NCBI GenBank assembly: GCA_964459635.1
Contig: CAYWMQ010000017.1
Location: 1 to 15,540, forward strand
DNA length: 15,540 bases
Origin: CAYWMQ01 sp964459635
Lineage (GTDB): Bacteria; Patescibacteriota; Minisyncoccia; Phycocordibacterales; UBA12088
Direction of reading: 5' to 3'
Position 1 is the stretch's first letter. Every line of letters starts with the position of its first letter. The notes beneath the pieces are model-generated. The model had not been told where the DNA came from. It saw nothing but the letters and a program-made list of their open reading frames with translations, and did no database searches. Shown one piece after another: positions 1-6,798 of this stretch. The translations under genes and the position numbers were made by a program.

Positions 1-58
1 CGCCCGCGTGTGTAACGCACAACGTAGCAAGTGGCGCGACCTATTCTGCTGATGCATG

Positions 59-87
59 TTGCACACATGCGAGCTATGTGGTATTAT
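59..87 (+). promoter_or_regulatory. Sigma-70 promoter with extended -10
   Basis: The -35 element TTGCAC (59-64) is separated by 17 bp from the -10 element TATTAT (82-87). TG at 79-80 gives an extended -10 (TGgTATTAT). Transcription would begin near 94. This places the start of the downstream gene at the ATG at 123 rather than at the in-frame GTG at 78, which lies upstream of the -10. Confidence 0.6.
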
Positions 88-122
88 GTACCGAGCTCGG
101 TTTTTTCGCGAAAGGGCTGATC

Positions 123-410
123 ATGGAAGACGGTATAGAAAGCGCTGGGGCCCAATGTGATCGACTCGCGGAGATCCGCCCGCTGTTCTTGGTGGGATGG
201 TTGCTCAGCCTGGCGGGGCTTTGTGTCGCCCTAGCTACCGTAGTGACCCTTGGATTAGGGAACACCATCACCACCCTATGGGTCGTTGTAATTGCGTGTC
301 TTGTTGCGTTATTCGGCGCGTTATTGCTGCAAATCTGGCTAGATCGCGCCGACGAGATACGGAATGGCACCGCGAAGTGTGCCGAAAGCAGCGAATCTGC
401 AAAGGGGTAG
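123..410 (+). CDS. Small two-helix membrane protein, unknown function (95 aa)
   Basis: I do not recognise this protein. It has a short acidic N-terminus, then two hydrophobic helices at about residues 20-45 and 48-73, then a charged tail (D74-R75-A76-D77-E78). This is a hairpin-like inner-membrane protein with both ends on the same side. The ATG at 123 is chosen because it follows the promoter at 59-87 and has AAAGGG (111-116) a few bases upstream. A GTG start at 78 would lie before the transcription start. It stands alone: its own promoter, a hairpin at 424-449, then the MFS gene. It belongs to a set of tiny membrane-protein genes scattered between the housekeeping genes here. The coding call is well supported by the surrounding signals; the function is unknown. 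Confidence 0.7.
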   Translation: MEDGIESAGAQCDRLAEIRPLFLVGWLLSLAGLCVALATVVTLGLGNTITTLWVVVIACLVALFGALLLQIWLDRADEIRNGTAKCAESSESAKG

Positions 411-423
411 CGCTTCAACTTTA

Positions 424-449
424 CCGGCTTGGCCACGCAGCCAAGCCGG
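424..449 (+). terminator. Hairpin after the 95-aa gene
   Basis: A perfect 10-bp stem, CCGGCTTGGC (424-433) with GCCAAGCCGG (440-449), encloses a 6-nt loop, 13 nt after the stop codon. The tail (CCTCTTGC) is only weakly T-rich, so it may terminate inefficiently or only protect the 3' end. Confidence 0.5.
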
Positions 450-553
450 CCTCTTGCTACACATTTGTGTGTGCCCGCATATCGCGTACACAAACATGCA
501 GCCAAGGTGGAACAACTCCGCGTCATCCCCATTCGCATACGCTTCCCCCATAC

Positions 554-580
554 CATATGTGCTACGATGAGTAGCATATG
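554..580 (+). promoter_or_regulatory. Inverted repeat with extended -10 over the MFS start codon
   Basis: CATATGtGCTAC (554-565) and GTAGCATATG (571-580) form an inverted repeat with a single bulged base and a 5-nt centre. The ATG of the MFS gene is the last three bases of the right arm. TGcTACGAT (560-568) resembles an extended -10, which would start transcription about 3 nt before the ATG, giving an almost leaderless mRNA. I see no convincing -35. The repeat could be an operator or a palindromic promoter; an RNA hairpin is unlikely if the mRNA starts there. Confidence 0.4.
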
Positions 581-1756
581 GAGTTCATTCTCTCTCGCAT
601 ACGACGGACCGGCGTATTTGGCTGGCTCTACGGGGCAAATCTCTTTCTCGCGTTCCACTTCTTCCTGGTCCACTTTGTCGACTCAGGTTTCATCTCAACA
701 CTTGTACCCTCGGAATGGATAGGCATCGTATTTGCGTGCGGATCCGCTCTTGCGCTGGTCTCGCTCGCATACGCAACGCGCGTTTTGCATCGCATCGGTG
801 CGCTGCGGACGCTCGCGTATGCAAGCATCCTTGAGTTTGCGCTTTTTGCCGGGCTCGCGGTCGCAACGTCACCGTTCCTCCTTCTGGCCTGTTTTATTCT
901 CTACCTCGGCACGGTGCCGGTAATACTTTTCACGCTGGATATTTTTTTGGAAGCGTACTCGCGCGGTGAGGAGTCCACGGGAAATGTACGCGGCACATTT
1001 CTCACGATAGCCACCATCGCATCACTTTTTTCTCCGCTTGCGGCCGGGCAGCTCATTGAGCGCGGGGGTTTTCCGCTCCTGTACGCGGTAGGTGCGTTTG
1101 CGCTCTTGCCTTTCCTTATACTCATGCTCGTACGCTTTCGCGGCTTTGGCGATCCGGAGTACCATGTGTTTTCCTTTACCCGCGTACGAGGGGCGCTTAG
1201 AGGCAACCATAACCTCATCCATATTGCCGCGTCCCAGTTTCTCATGCGCTTCTATTTCGCGTGCTCAGTGGTGTACTTGCCTATCTATCTCAACACAACA
1301 CTGGGTTTTTCATGGTCGCAGGTCGGGATTATCCTGTCCGTAATGCTGCTACCGTATGTGCTGGTAGAGCTCCCCGCCGGCATCGCCGCCGATCGTTGGT
1401 GGGGTGAAAAAGAGCTACTCGGGCTCGGGTTTGTGATCACTGCGATTGCGACCATTGCGACCGGCTTCCTTACGACACCGATACTCTGGCTCTGGGCCGC
1501 CTTGCTTTTTGCGTCACGTATTGGTACGGCACTCATGGAAATAATGACCGAGTCGTACTTCTTCAAGCATGTGCAGGGCGCAGATGCGGACACGATAAGC
1601 TTTTTCCGCATGTTGCGTCCGCTCGCGTATATGCTTGGGCCGCTCTTCGCTTCCGCGATACTTCTGGCGTATCCGCTCCCGGTACTTTGGCTTCTGCTTG
1701 GCGCGGTTACGTTCTACGGCGTGGTACATGCGGTGCTTTTGGTGGATACGAAATGA
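578..1756 (+). CDS. Major facilitator superfamily (MFS) transporter
   Basis: A 392-aa protein that is hydrophobic throughout, with alternating helices and short charged loops consistent with the 12-helix MFS fold. The cytoplasmic loop after helix 2 (RVLHRIGALRTL) matches the MFS A-like motif. The second half repeats it after the seventh helix region with ELPAGIAADRWWGEKELL, a classic MFS pattern of P-A-G, A-D-R, then G and K. The length is typical for MFS (about 390-420). It is a secondary transporter in the inner membrane. The substrate cannot be read from sequence: drug efflux, sugar or nucleoside export are all possible. The gene has no Shine-Dalgarno sequence and is probably leaderless (see 554-580). 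It is convergent with the 64-aa gene, and the shared hairpin at 1943-1968 may end both transcripts. Confidence 0.88.
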   Translation: MEFILSRIRRTGVFGWLYGANLFLAFHFFLVHFVDSGFISTLVPSEWIGIVFACGSALALVSLAYATRVLHRIGALRTLAYASILEFALFAGLAVATSPFLLLACFILYLGTVPVILFTLDIFLEAYSRGEESTGNVRGTFLTIATIASLFSPLAAGQLIERGGFPLLYAVGAFALLPFLILMLVRFRGFGDPEYHVFSFTRVRGALRGNHNLIHIAASQFLMRFYFACSVVYLPIYLNTTLGFSWSQVGIILSVMLLPYVLVELPAGIAADRWWGEKELLGLGFVITAIATIATGFLTTPILWLWAALLFASRIGTALMEIMTESYFFKHVQGADADTISFFRMLRPLAYMLGPLFASAILLAYPLPVLWLLLGAVTFYGVVHAVLLVDTK

Positions 1757-1900
1757 GTGAGCAGTGAGAAGTGTGTAGTGGGACGGACAAGAAGAAAGAC
1801 GAGAAACAAGAGACAAGAGAGACGAGACGTGATAGAAGATATTAGGATGAAATACACGAGGATTTTGGATTTTAGATTAAGGATTTTGGACAGGCGACGC
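1757..1900. repeat. Low-complexity purine-rich spacer
   Basis: After the MFS stop come degenerate short repeats: GTGAGCAGTGAGAAGTG, then GACGAGAAACAAGAGACAAG with GAGACGAGACG, then GGATTTTGGATTTTAG with a further GGATTTTGGA. There is no ORF or hairpin of note. The GGATTTTGG/GATTTTAG pattern resembles dispersed AT-rich heptamer-like spacers seen in several bacterial groups. Its role is unknown. Confidence 0.5.
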
Positions 1901-1942
1901 TAAGTTGTATTGGAGTAGTCGCAAGTATACACTTAACGCAAC

Positions 1943-1968
1943 AAGGGCCGCCTCAGTGGGCGGCCCTT
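1943..1968 (-). terminator. Hairpin terminator of the 64-aa gene, possibly bidirectional
   Basis: A perfect 10-bp stem, AAGGGCCGCC (1943-1952) with GGCGGCCCTT (1959-1968), has a 6-nt loop and lies 19 nt beyond the minus-strand stop. On the minus strand the stem is followed by GTTGCGTT, moderately T-rich. On the plus strand the tail is poor, but the hairpin is also the first one downstream of the MFS gene. Confidence 0.6.
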
Positions 1969-1987
1969 CCAAACATAAGGCGGTGTA

Positions 1988-2182
1988 TCAGTCAAACGAC
2001 CTCTCGGAGGCGCGCGCGAGCGCCGCACGGCCTTCCTCGATGGTCATCCTCTTCGTGTGTGTCTCGGAGACTTCCGGCACGTTCTTTTCTGTACGCTGCC
2101 TTTCTCGTGACCTGTATTGCTCTATGGCAGCGTCAAACTCCTCAGCCCCTATGACCTCACGCAGCGTGTTATGAGATACCAT
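1988..2182 (-). CDS. Small charged soluble protein, unknown function (64 aa)
   Basis: I do not recognise this 64-aa protein. It is very polar, rich in Glu and Arg (EQYRSRERQRTEKN), with no membrane segment. It probably forms two helices, residues 6-33 and 46-62, joined by a Pro/Ser/Thr linker (VPEVSETHTK). The start is supported by AGAGGAA (complement of 2189-2195) six bases before the ATG. A promoter lies upstream (2213-2242) and a hairpin downstream (1943-1968), so it is a complete single-gene unit. The plus-strand ORF covering the same bases lacks such signals. A regulator or antitoxin-like role is conceivable, but nothing in the sequence shows it, and there is no toxin partner next to it. 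Confidence 0.65.
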   Translation of the reverse strand: MVSHNTLREVIGAEEFDAAIEQYRSRERQRTEKNVPEVSETHTKRMTIEEGRAALARASERSFD

Positions 2183-2212
2183 GTGCAGTTCCTCTGTGCT
2201 AGTAGCTTACAC

Positions 2213-2242
2213 AATATAAGCACGAACCAAAAAGTCGTACAA
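2213..2242 (-). promoter_or_regulatory. Promoter of the 64-aa gene
   Basis: On the minus strand, -35 TTGTAC (2242-2237) is followed by an 18-bp spacer and -10 TATATT (2218-2213). An inverted repeat, CGTAC (2236-2240) and GTACG (2246-2250), overlaps the -35 and could be an operator. Confidence 0.45.
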
Positions 2243-2317
2243 GGCGTACGATAGCGCAAAACAAGGAAAAATTGTCACCTTCGCAGAGCCAAAGATAGCC
2301 GAGTATCCTTGATCGGG

Positions 2318-2992
2318 TTATCGGGAGCGCACCAGTAGAGGATTGAAGTCAGTATCAGTATCGTAATAGTCAACTTGCTCCTGCTGCTTGAGCTTGCGTA
2401 CGATGTAGTATGTGAGTGGTGTGAACAATATTTCTACGAGGACCTTCAGGAGCCACCCCGATAGAATGGACGTCACAAGAAGCCCATCCGGTATTACTGC
2501 ATACAGAGCAATAACATAAAATAGCGCAGTATTTGCTCCCTCGCCGATGATTGTGGAGCTTATGGTGCGAAGCCAAAGGTGCCTTCCCTCGGTCCACACC
2601 TTCAGTTTTGCTAGCATGAAGTTGTTCAACATGGCACCTACCCATACCGCAATCCATCCTCCCACTAAGATACGAGGCACTGAGCCAAGCACGCGCGTAT
2701 AAGCGTCATTCGCATCAAAGCCGGCTGCAGCCGGTAATAGGACAACTATTTGGTATACAACGCCCGCAAGCACTGAAGCGAGCACGGCTTGCCATATGAC
2801 GTAACGAGCTCTCGCATAGCCGTACACCTCCGTCAGAATGTCTGCAAAGATGTACGTTACGGGAAAATAAAGTACGGTCGCGGACACAGTGAATATTCCC
2901 AGCTGGACAATTTTTCCAGCAGTCACGTCTGAGATAAGCTGAAACGCTATATAGAGCGTGGTAATTGTCCCGAGGTATCTATACTGATGCAT
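2318..2992 (-). CDS. yhhQ: Queuosine precursor transporter, VUT/YhhQ family
   Basis: A 224-aa inner-membrane protein with about six hydrophobic helices. Residues 50-67 carry the family hallmark ADILTEVYGYARARYVIW. The second half has LRTISSTIIGEGANTALFY (141-159), corresponding to the family's R-T-x-x-S-T-x-x-G segment. Members (COG1738) import the queuosine precursors preQ0 or preQ1, so that the cell can modify tRNA wobble bases without making deazaguanine de novo. That suits a reduced, scavenging metabolism (inference). The polar C-terminal tail (QEQVDYYDTDTDFN) is cytoplasmic. The gene follows rpoD by 45 bp on the same strand and probably shares its transcript. No Shine-Dalgarno is seen before the ATG. 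No clear terminator follows, only a T-run near 2270. Confidence 0.85.
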   Translation of the reverse strand: MHQYRYLGTITTLYIAFQLISDVTAGKIVQLGIFTVSATVLYFPVTYIFADILTEVYGYARARYVIWQAVLASVLAGVVYQIVVLLPAAAGFDANDAYTRVLGSVPRILVGGWIAVWVGAMLNNFMLAKLKVWTEGRHLWLRTISSTIIGEGANTALFYVIALYAVIPDGLLVTSILSGWLLKVLVEILFTPLTYYIVRKLKQQEQVDYYDTDTDFNPLLVRSR

Positions 2993-3037
2993 GATACGCT
3001 AAGTTCAGTCACATAACATCCCCGATCTCTACTACGC

Positions 3038-4405
3038 CTAGTAGTTCCTCAGCTGTTTCGCCCTTTCATGGTGGCGTATCTTTTCGATAGCCTTAGCTTC
3101 GATCTGGCGAATACGCTCACGCGTGACGCCAAACTCCTTCCCTACTTCCTCAAGTGTATGGTACACGCCGTCTTCCAATCCGTGGCGAAGCACGAGGATC
3201 TTGCGCTCCTTGGGTGAAAGGTCATCCAATATGCCTACGATCTGCTCCGTGAGTATGCGGTGGCTCACCTCTTGGTCGGGCGAGCTGATGGTCTCGTCCT
3301 TGATGAAGTCGCCCAGTACGCTCCTGTCATCGTCGGAGTCCCCCACCGGACTTTCGAGTGATATGGTGTCTTGATTGATCTTTTCGATCATGTGTATCTT
3401 GTCCACTTCCACACCCATCTCTATCGCTATCTCCTCCGCTACCGGGTCGCGGCCCAGGTCTTGCGCCAAACGACGGAACACCTGCTTGTACTTGGCGATA
3501 GTTTCCACCATGTGGACGGGGATGCGTATGGTGCGCGACTGGTCGGCAAGGGCGCGTGTGATAGCCTGGCGTATCCACCATGTGGCGTACGTAGAAAACT
3601 TGTAGCCTTTTGTGTAGTCGAACTTGTCGACCGCTTTGAAAAGGCCGATGTTGCCCTCCTGTATGAGGTCAAGCAGGGTCAAGTCAGGCGAGCGGCCAAT
3701 GTACTTCTTTGCGATAGAGACCACGAGTCGCAGGTTTGCCCGTGCAAGGAGGTTCTTCGCCTCTTCGTCGCCCTCCATGACACGCTTCGCGAGTGCGCGC
3801 TCTTCAGCCGCCGTAAGCAGCGGGTACTGCCCTATTTCGCGCAAGTACATCTGTATGGAATCGTATGGTGAATCACCGCGCCGGTACGTGTTCTTTTTAT
3901 CGAGAAGATCCTCTATCGGCTCGTCCGAAAGGATGTTGCCTCCCTCAAGTATGTCAACCCCCGCTGTGTGGAAGCGTTCGTAGAGCTCCTCAAGAAAGAC
4001 GATATCTTCCTCGATCTTGGGGAACGCCTTAAGTATTTCGTCGTATATTACATAGCCGCGTTCGCGGCCCTTGGCGAGCAGATCATCGGCGAGCTTTTCA
4101 AGAGGGCTTACCTTTGCAGGAGCCGCCTTTGCTTTAGGTGCGCGCGCGCTTGCAACAGGTACGGCACGCTTCGGCTGCGCAGTTTTTGATGCTGCGCTTT
4201 TCACTATCTTCTTCAGCTCTTTTCCTGAAAGCGTGCGCTTGGGCGCTGCTTTTTTGGACGCGCTCTGAGGCGCTTTCTTTGCGGCAGGCCGTGTGGTCTT
4301 GACTGCCGGCTTTTTTTTGCTCGCGGCCTGGGCCGCTTTATGTGGGACCGCCTTGCGCGCGGTCTTTTTTGCCTTCGTATTCTGTTTTTTAACAGTGCTC
4401 GGCAT
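3038..4405 (-). CDS. rpoD: Primary RNA polymerase sigma factor (RpoD/SigA)
   Basis: A 455-aa group 1 sigma-70 factor that directs core polymerase to housekeeping promoters. Domains in order: a basic, disordered tail (1-100; 25 lysines by direct count, many Ala and Pro); a region 1.1-like helical segment (101-156); region 1.2 (180-212, starting DSPYDSIQMYLREIG); regions 2.1-2.4 (about 218-305), with DLIQEGNIGLFKAVDKFD and the -10 recognition helix TYATWWIRQAITRAL; region 3 (306-375); region 4 (385-455), with the -35 recognition helix GVTRERIRQIEAKA. All promoter-reading residues I can judge are canonical, consistent with the TTGACA/TATAAT promoters in this window. It lies 68 bp after dnaG, as in the classical dnaG-rpoD operon. 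It has no Shine-Dalgarno. An internal promoter may lie at 4435-4463. The long lysine-rich tail is unusual. Confidence 0.96.
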   Translation of the reverse strand: MPSTVKKQNTKAKKTARKAVPHKAAQAASKKKPAVKTTRPAAKKAPQSASKKAAPKRTLSGKELKKIVKSAASKTAQPKRAVPVASARAPKAKAAPAKVSPLEKLADDLLAKGRERGYVIYDEILKAFPKIEEDIVFLEELYERFHTAGVDILEGGNILSDEPIEDLLDKKNTYRRGDSPYDSIQMYLREIGQYPLLTAAEERALAKRVMEGDEEAKNLLARANLRLVVSIAKKYIGRSPDLTLLDLIQEGNIGLFKAVDKFDYTKGYKFSTYATWWIRQAITRALADQSRTIRIPVHMVETIAKYKQVFRRLAQDLGRDPVAEEIAIEMGVEVDKIHMIEKINQDTISLESPVGDSDDDRSVLGDFIKDETISSPDQEVSHRILTEQIVGILDDLSPKERKILVLRHGLEDGVYHTLEEVGKEFGVTRERIRQIEAKAIEKIRHHERAKQLRNY

Positions 4406-4434
4406 TACGTGTGTATGGACGTACGCGTGAGACT

Positions 4435-4463
4435 AGTATGCATGAGAAAGGTGATCTTCGCAA
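4435..4463 (-). promoter_or_regulatory. Possible internal promoter before rpoD
   Basis: On the minus strand, TTGCGA (4463-4458), a 17-bp spacer and CATACT (4440-4435) lie in the dnaG-rpoD gap. Each element matches consensus at 4 of 6 positions. It would let sigma be made independently of primase. Confidence 0.3.
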
Positions 4464-4473
4464 GCGCGATCGC

Positions 4474-6210
4474 TTACCCTAGCTGCTCAAGTTTGCGCGC
4501 GAGGTGTGTAAAATCCGCAAGGAGCGCGGCGACAGCCTCCCTATCGCCGGCTCTCTCAAGCCTGCGGATCTCTTGCGAAAGCGACGCGCGCTCTTCCTCA
4601 AGCCGTAGACGTGCAAGCTCCACCATGAGCGTGTCAAACATTGCAGCCACGTCTGTACTCTCGCCGAGCACGCACTCCGCCTCAAAGGACAGCCGTTCGC
4701 GGTCGGTACTGTGCTTGGCTATGATGCCGCCCAGCTCAAGACCGAGCGCTTGCGTGCGCTCACGCAAAGAGTCTTCCGTGAGCATGGGCTCAGGCGTGTC
4801 CGCTTGCCAAAAAATGGCGCCGGCGAGTACACGCTCAAGCTCAATTCGTCTTGACGGCTTTTCAGCGGGAGATGCTGCGCGCTCGTGCGGTGCCGCTTGT
4901 ATGGAGGTTGTGCGCACCGACGAGCCACGTCCGAGCGTGCGCACTTCTTGAGCCACTGCTTCGGGGGGCAACTCGAGCGAAAGTGCGACCTCTCGCACAA
5001 AGTGCGCTTGATCCATGGGGCTCTGCATGTGCGCCACGAGCGGGAGTACCTGGTCGCGCACGCGCAGCGCCCGTGCGCGTTCGTCGCGTTCTTCCCGCGC
5101 TGCCGCCCGCAAGAAAAAAGTGACGATATGCTCGGCCTCTCGCACCGCGGCCTTCCACGCCTCTACGCTCTCGCGTATCGCATCAGCGGGGTCTTTGCCG
5201 CTCGGTATGCGTGCCACTTTTACGTCCATGCCGCGCGCGAGCGCCATGGAGCCCGCTCGCAGTGTCGAAGCGATGCCGGCCGAGTCGGTGTCGAGCGCCA
5301 GCACGAGTTTTTTCGATAGACGCCCGATGAGTTCCAGATGCGCATCAGTGAGTGCCGTGCCGGAAACGGCCACCGTATTTCCGTAGCCTGCTTGGTGACT
5401 CATCACCAGGTCCATTTGACCTTCCACCAATATGGCAAAGTCGTGTTTACGTATGACGGCCTTTGCTTTGTCGTATCCGTAAAGTATGCGGCTCTTGTCA
5501 AAGAGCGGCCCCTCCGGCGAGTTTATGTACTTTGCGTTCTCTTTGTCTTTCGCCGCTTCGCCGAATATGCGCCCGCTGAAAGCCACCACCCGCCCCGCTG
5601 TGTCGCGGAGCGGAAACATGATGCGTGAACGAAAGCGGTCGTACGTGCCTGTACCTCGTCCTCCACCCTCACGCTGCTTGATAAGGCCGGCCTCCACGCA
5701 TTCGCGCTCGCTGTAGCCGAGCTGTACCAGGTGGGTACGAAGGGCATCCCATGACTCCGGGGCAAAGCCCAAACGAAAAAGGCGCGCAGTAGATTCCTCA
5801 AGGCCCCGCTCACGCAGGTATGCAAGCGCTGTCGGCTCTTCCGTGAGTTTGGTTTCAAAGAAACGACACGCGTCCTCTATGCATGCGTACAGGCGTTCGC
5901 GCGCGTCTCGGGCGCCCTTGCTTTCGCGCGTAATGGTGACGCCCGCTCGCTCCGCAAGCATGGTAAGCGCCCCCATGAAGTCCACCCCCTCCATTTCCTG
6001 CACGAACGTGAATACGTCGCCTCCCCTGTTGGTGGAGAAGTCATAGTACATGCCCTTGTCGGGCGAGACGTAAAAGCTAGGGGTCTTCTCCTTCTTGAAG
6101 GGTGAGAGGCCTTTATAGTTCTTGCCACTCTTCGTGAGCTTCACATACTGACTAATCACCTCGACAATGTTGAGGCGCTCTTTGACCTGCTCTGCTGCGG
6201 AGGAAGACAT
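4474..6210 (-). CDS. dnaG: DNA primase DnaG with a zinc-less CHC2 domain
   Basis: A 578-aa primase that makes RNA primers at the replication fork. The N-terminal CHC2-type domain (1-95) keeps the fold signature KTPSF and GGDVF. However, the four zinc-ligand positions (CPFH...CFGC in other primases) read S36, K39, D57 and T60, so zinc cannot bind in the usual way. The catalytic core follows: FRSRIMFPLRD (193-203), SGRIFG (212-217), KYINSPEGPLFDKSRILYG (227-245), and the TOPRIM acidic residues E264 (EGQMD), D307 and D309 (DTD). The C-terminal 380-578 is helical, as expected for the helicase-binding region. ATG 6210 is chosen because MSSSAAEQVKERLNIVEVIS aligns with family N-termini. The in-frame extension to 6489 runs through the promoter region and has no family similarity. 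It is the first gene of a dnaG-rpoD-yhhQ run. Confidence 0.95.
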   Translation of the reverse strand: MSSSAAEQVKERLNIVEVISQYVKLTKSGKNYKGLSPFKKEKTPSFYVSPDKGMYYDFSTNRGGDVFTFVQEMEGVDFMGALTMLAERAGVTITRESKGARDARERLYACIEDACRFFETKLTEEPTALAYLRERGLEESTARLFRLGFAPESWDALRTHLVQLGYSERECVEAGLIKQREGGGRGTGTYDRFRSRIMFPLRDTAGRVVAFSGRIFGEAAKDKENAKYINSPEGPLFDKSRILYGYDKAKAVIRKHDFAILVEGQMDLVMSHQAGYGNTVAVSGTALTDAHLELIGRLSKKLVLALDTDSAGIASTLRAGSMALARGMDVKVARIPSGKDPADAIRESVEAWKAAVREAEHIVTFFLRAAAREERDERARALRVRDQVLPLVAHMQSPMDQAHFVREVALSLELPPEAVAQEVRTLGRGSSVRTTSIQAAPHERAASPAEKPSRRIELERVLAGAIFWQADTPEPMLTEDSLRERTQALGLELGGIIAKHSTDRERLSFEAECVLGESTDVAAMFDTLMVELARLRLEEERASLSQEIRRLERAGDREAVAALLADFTHLARKLEQLG

Positions 6211-6306
6211 ACGGAGTTTAGAGATGTGAGTTTCGAGTTTAGAGAAGCGAGTGAGCGAGATGCGAACCCAGCATCCAAAGCGTGTAGCGGCATCAATTGT
6301 ACTTAC

Positions 6307-6315
6307 AGTATAGCA
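6307..6315 (-). promoter_or_regulatory. Extended -10 promoter of dnaG
   Basis: The minus strand reads TGCTATACT (6315-6307), a TGn extended -10. No good -35 is seen at the right distance, which extended -10 promoters can tolerate. It implies a 5' UTR of about 90 nt containing two CTCTAAACTC motifs. It is back-to-back with the plus-strand promoter at 6334-6362. Confidence 0.5.
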
Positions 6316-6333
6316 CAAAAGGACAGAAAGAGA

Positions 6334-6362
6334 TTGACAAAGTAGTTCATATATGATATACT
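6334..6362 (+). promoter_or_regulatory. Consensus sigma-70 promoter
   Basis: TTGACA (6334-6339), a 17-bp spacer and TATACT (6357-6362). This is nearly perfect, with a start near 6369, about 30 nt before the 69-aa gene. Confidence 0.75.
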
Positions 6363-6398
6363 GAATATTGAAACACAAACCTTGCGTGGAGCCATACA

Positions 6399-6608
6399 AT
6401 GAATTCCCACACCTATGTCCTTTTCGCGGTACTGGTATTCGGGGGCCAGATGATCTACCATACGGTGCATCCAGCCGCAGGGGCCGCATTCATTACCCTC
6501 GCAGCCCTGCTGGGTATCGCCGTGCTCATTGAGAAAATCAACGAAGCGGCAGACAAAATCTGCGCTGCTCTGGAGCGGCAGAAAGCCGCAGCCAAGCCTG
6601 AAGCTTGA
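6399..6608 (+). CDS. Small membrane protein, unknown function (69 aa)
   Basis: I do not recognise this 69-aa protein. Hydrophobic segments at about residues 6-20 and 26-44 flank a short HTVHP turn. An amphipathic, charged helix follows (EKINEAADKICAALERQKAAAKPEA). It probably forms a membrane hairpin with a cytoplasmic helical tail. The start is fixed by GTGGAG (6386-6391) seven bases before the ATG and by the strong promoter at 6334-6362. A perfect hairpin at 6622-6649 closes the unit. With such a promoter it may be highly expressed. It is divergent from dnaG and shares the intergenic region with it. It has the same architecture as the next gene (6799-6966): strong promoter, RBS, tiny membrane protein, related hairpin. 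Confidence 0.75.
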   Translation: MNSHTYVLFAVLVFGGQMIYHTVHPAAGAAFITLAALLGIAVLIEKINEAADKICAALERQKAAAKPEA

Positions 6609-6621
6609 GCATCAGCTCACC

Positions 6622-6649
6622 CACCGCCGGACACTTCTGTCCGGCGGTG
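6622..6649 (+). terminator. Hairpin terminator, CGGACACTTCTGTCCG family
   Basis: A perfect 12-bp stem, CACCGCCGGACA (6622-6633) with TGTCCGGCGGTG (6638-6649), has the tetraloop CTTC, 13 nt after the stop. The tail AACTCGTTG is only weakly T-rich. Its 16-nt core is identical to that of the hairpin at 7001-7026. Confidence 0.65.
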
Positions 6650-6728
6650 AACTCGTTGTAGCATCCTACTTTCAAGCGCTCTTTGAGTATTTTGGTATCC
6701 AAGTATCCACGGCACATTTATGTTGAAG

Positions 6729-6757
6729 TTGACACATTACGCGTACGATGCTATAAT
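6729..6757 (+). promoter_or_regulatory. Perfect-consensus sigma-70 promoter with extended -10
   Basis: TTGACA (6729-6734), a 17-bp spacer and TATAAT (6752-6757), preceded by TGc (6749-6751). All 12 consensus bases match and the spacing is optimal. Confidence 0.85.
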
Positions 6758-6798
6758 GCTAAGGAATCATTCACTTCTCGCCAATGGAGAATTGAGCC

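Noticed and set aside
74..673. 199-aa minus-strand open frame over the first genes
   Set aside because: It spans the 95-aa gene, its hairpin and the MFS start, with a Cys/His/Arg-rich composition typical of a shadow frame.
1905..2174. 89-aa plus-strand open frame
   Set aside because: It begins before and runs through the hairpin at 1943-1968 and lacks an RBS. The opposite 64-aa frame has a promoter, RBS and terminator.
6211..6489. 93-residue N-terminal extension of DnaG
   Set aside because: It crosses the dnaG extended -10, the CTCTAAACTC repeats and part of the divergent 69-aa gene, and has no resemblance to primase. The start at 6210 fits family N-termini.
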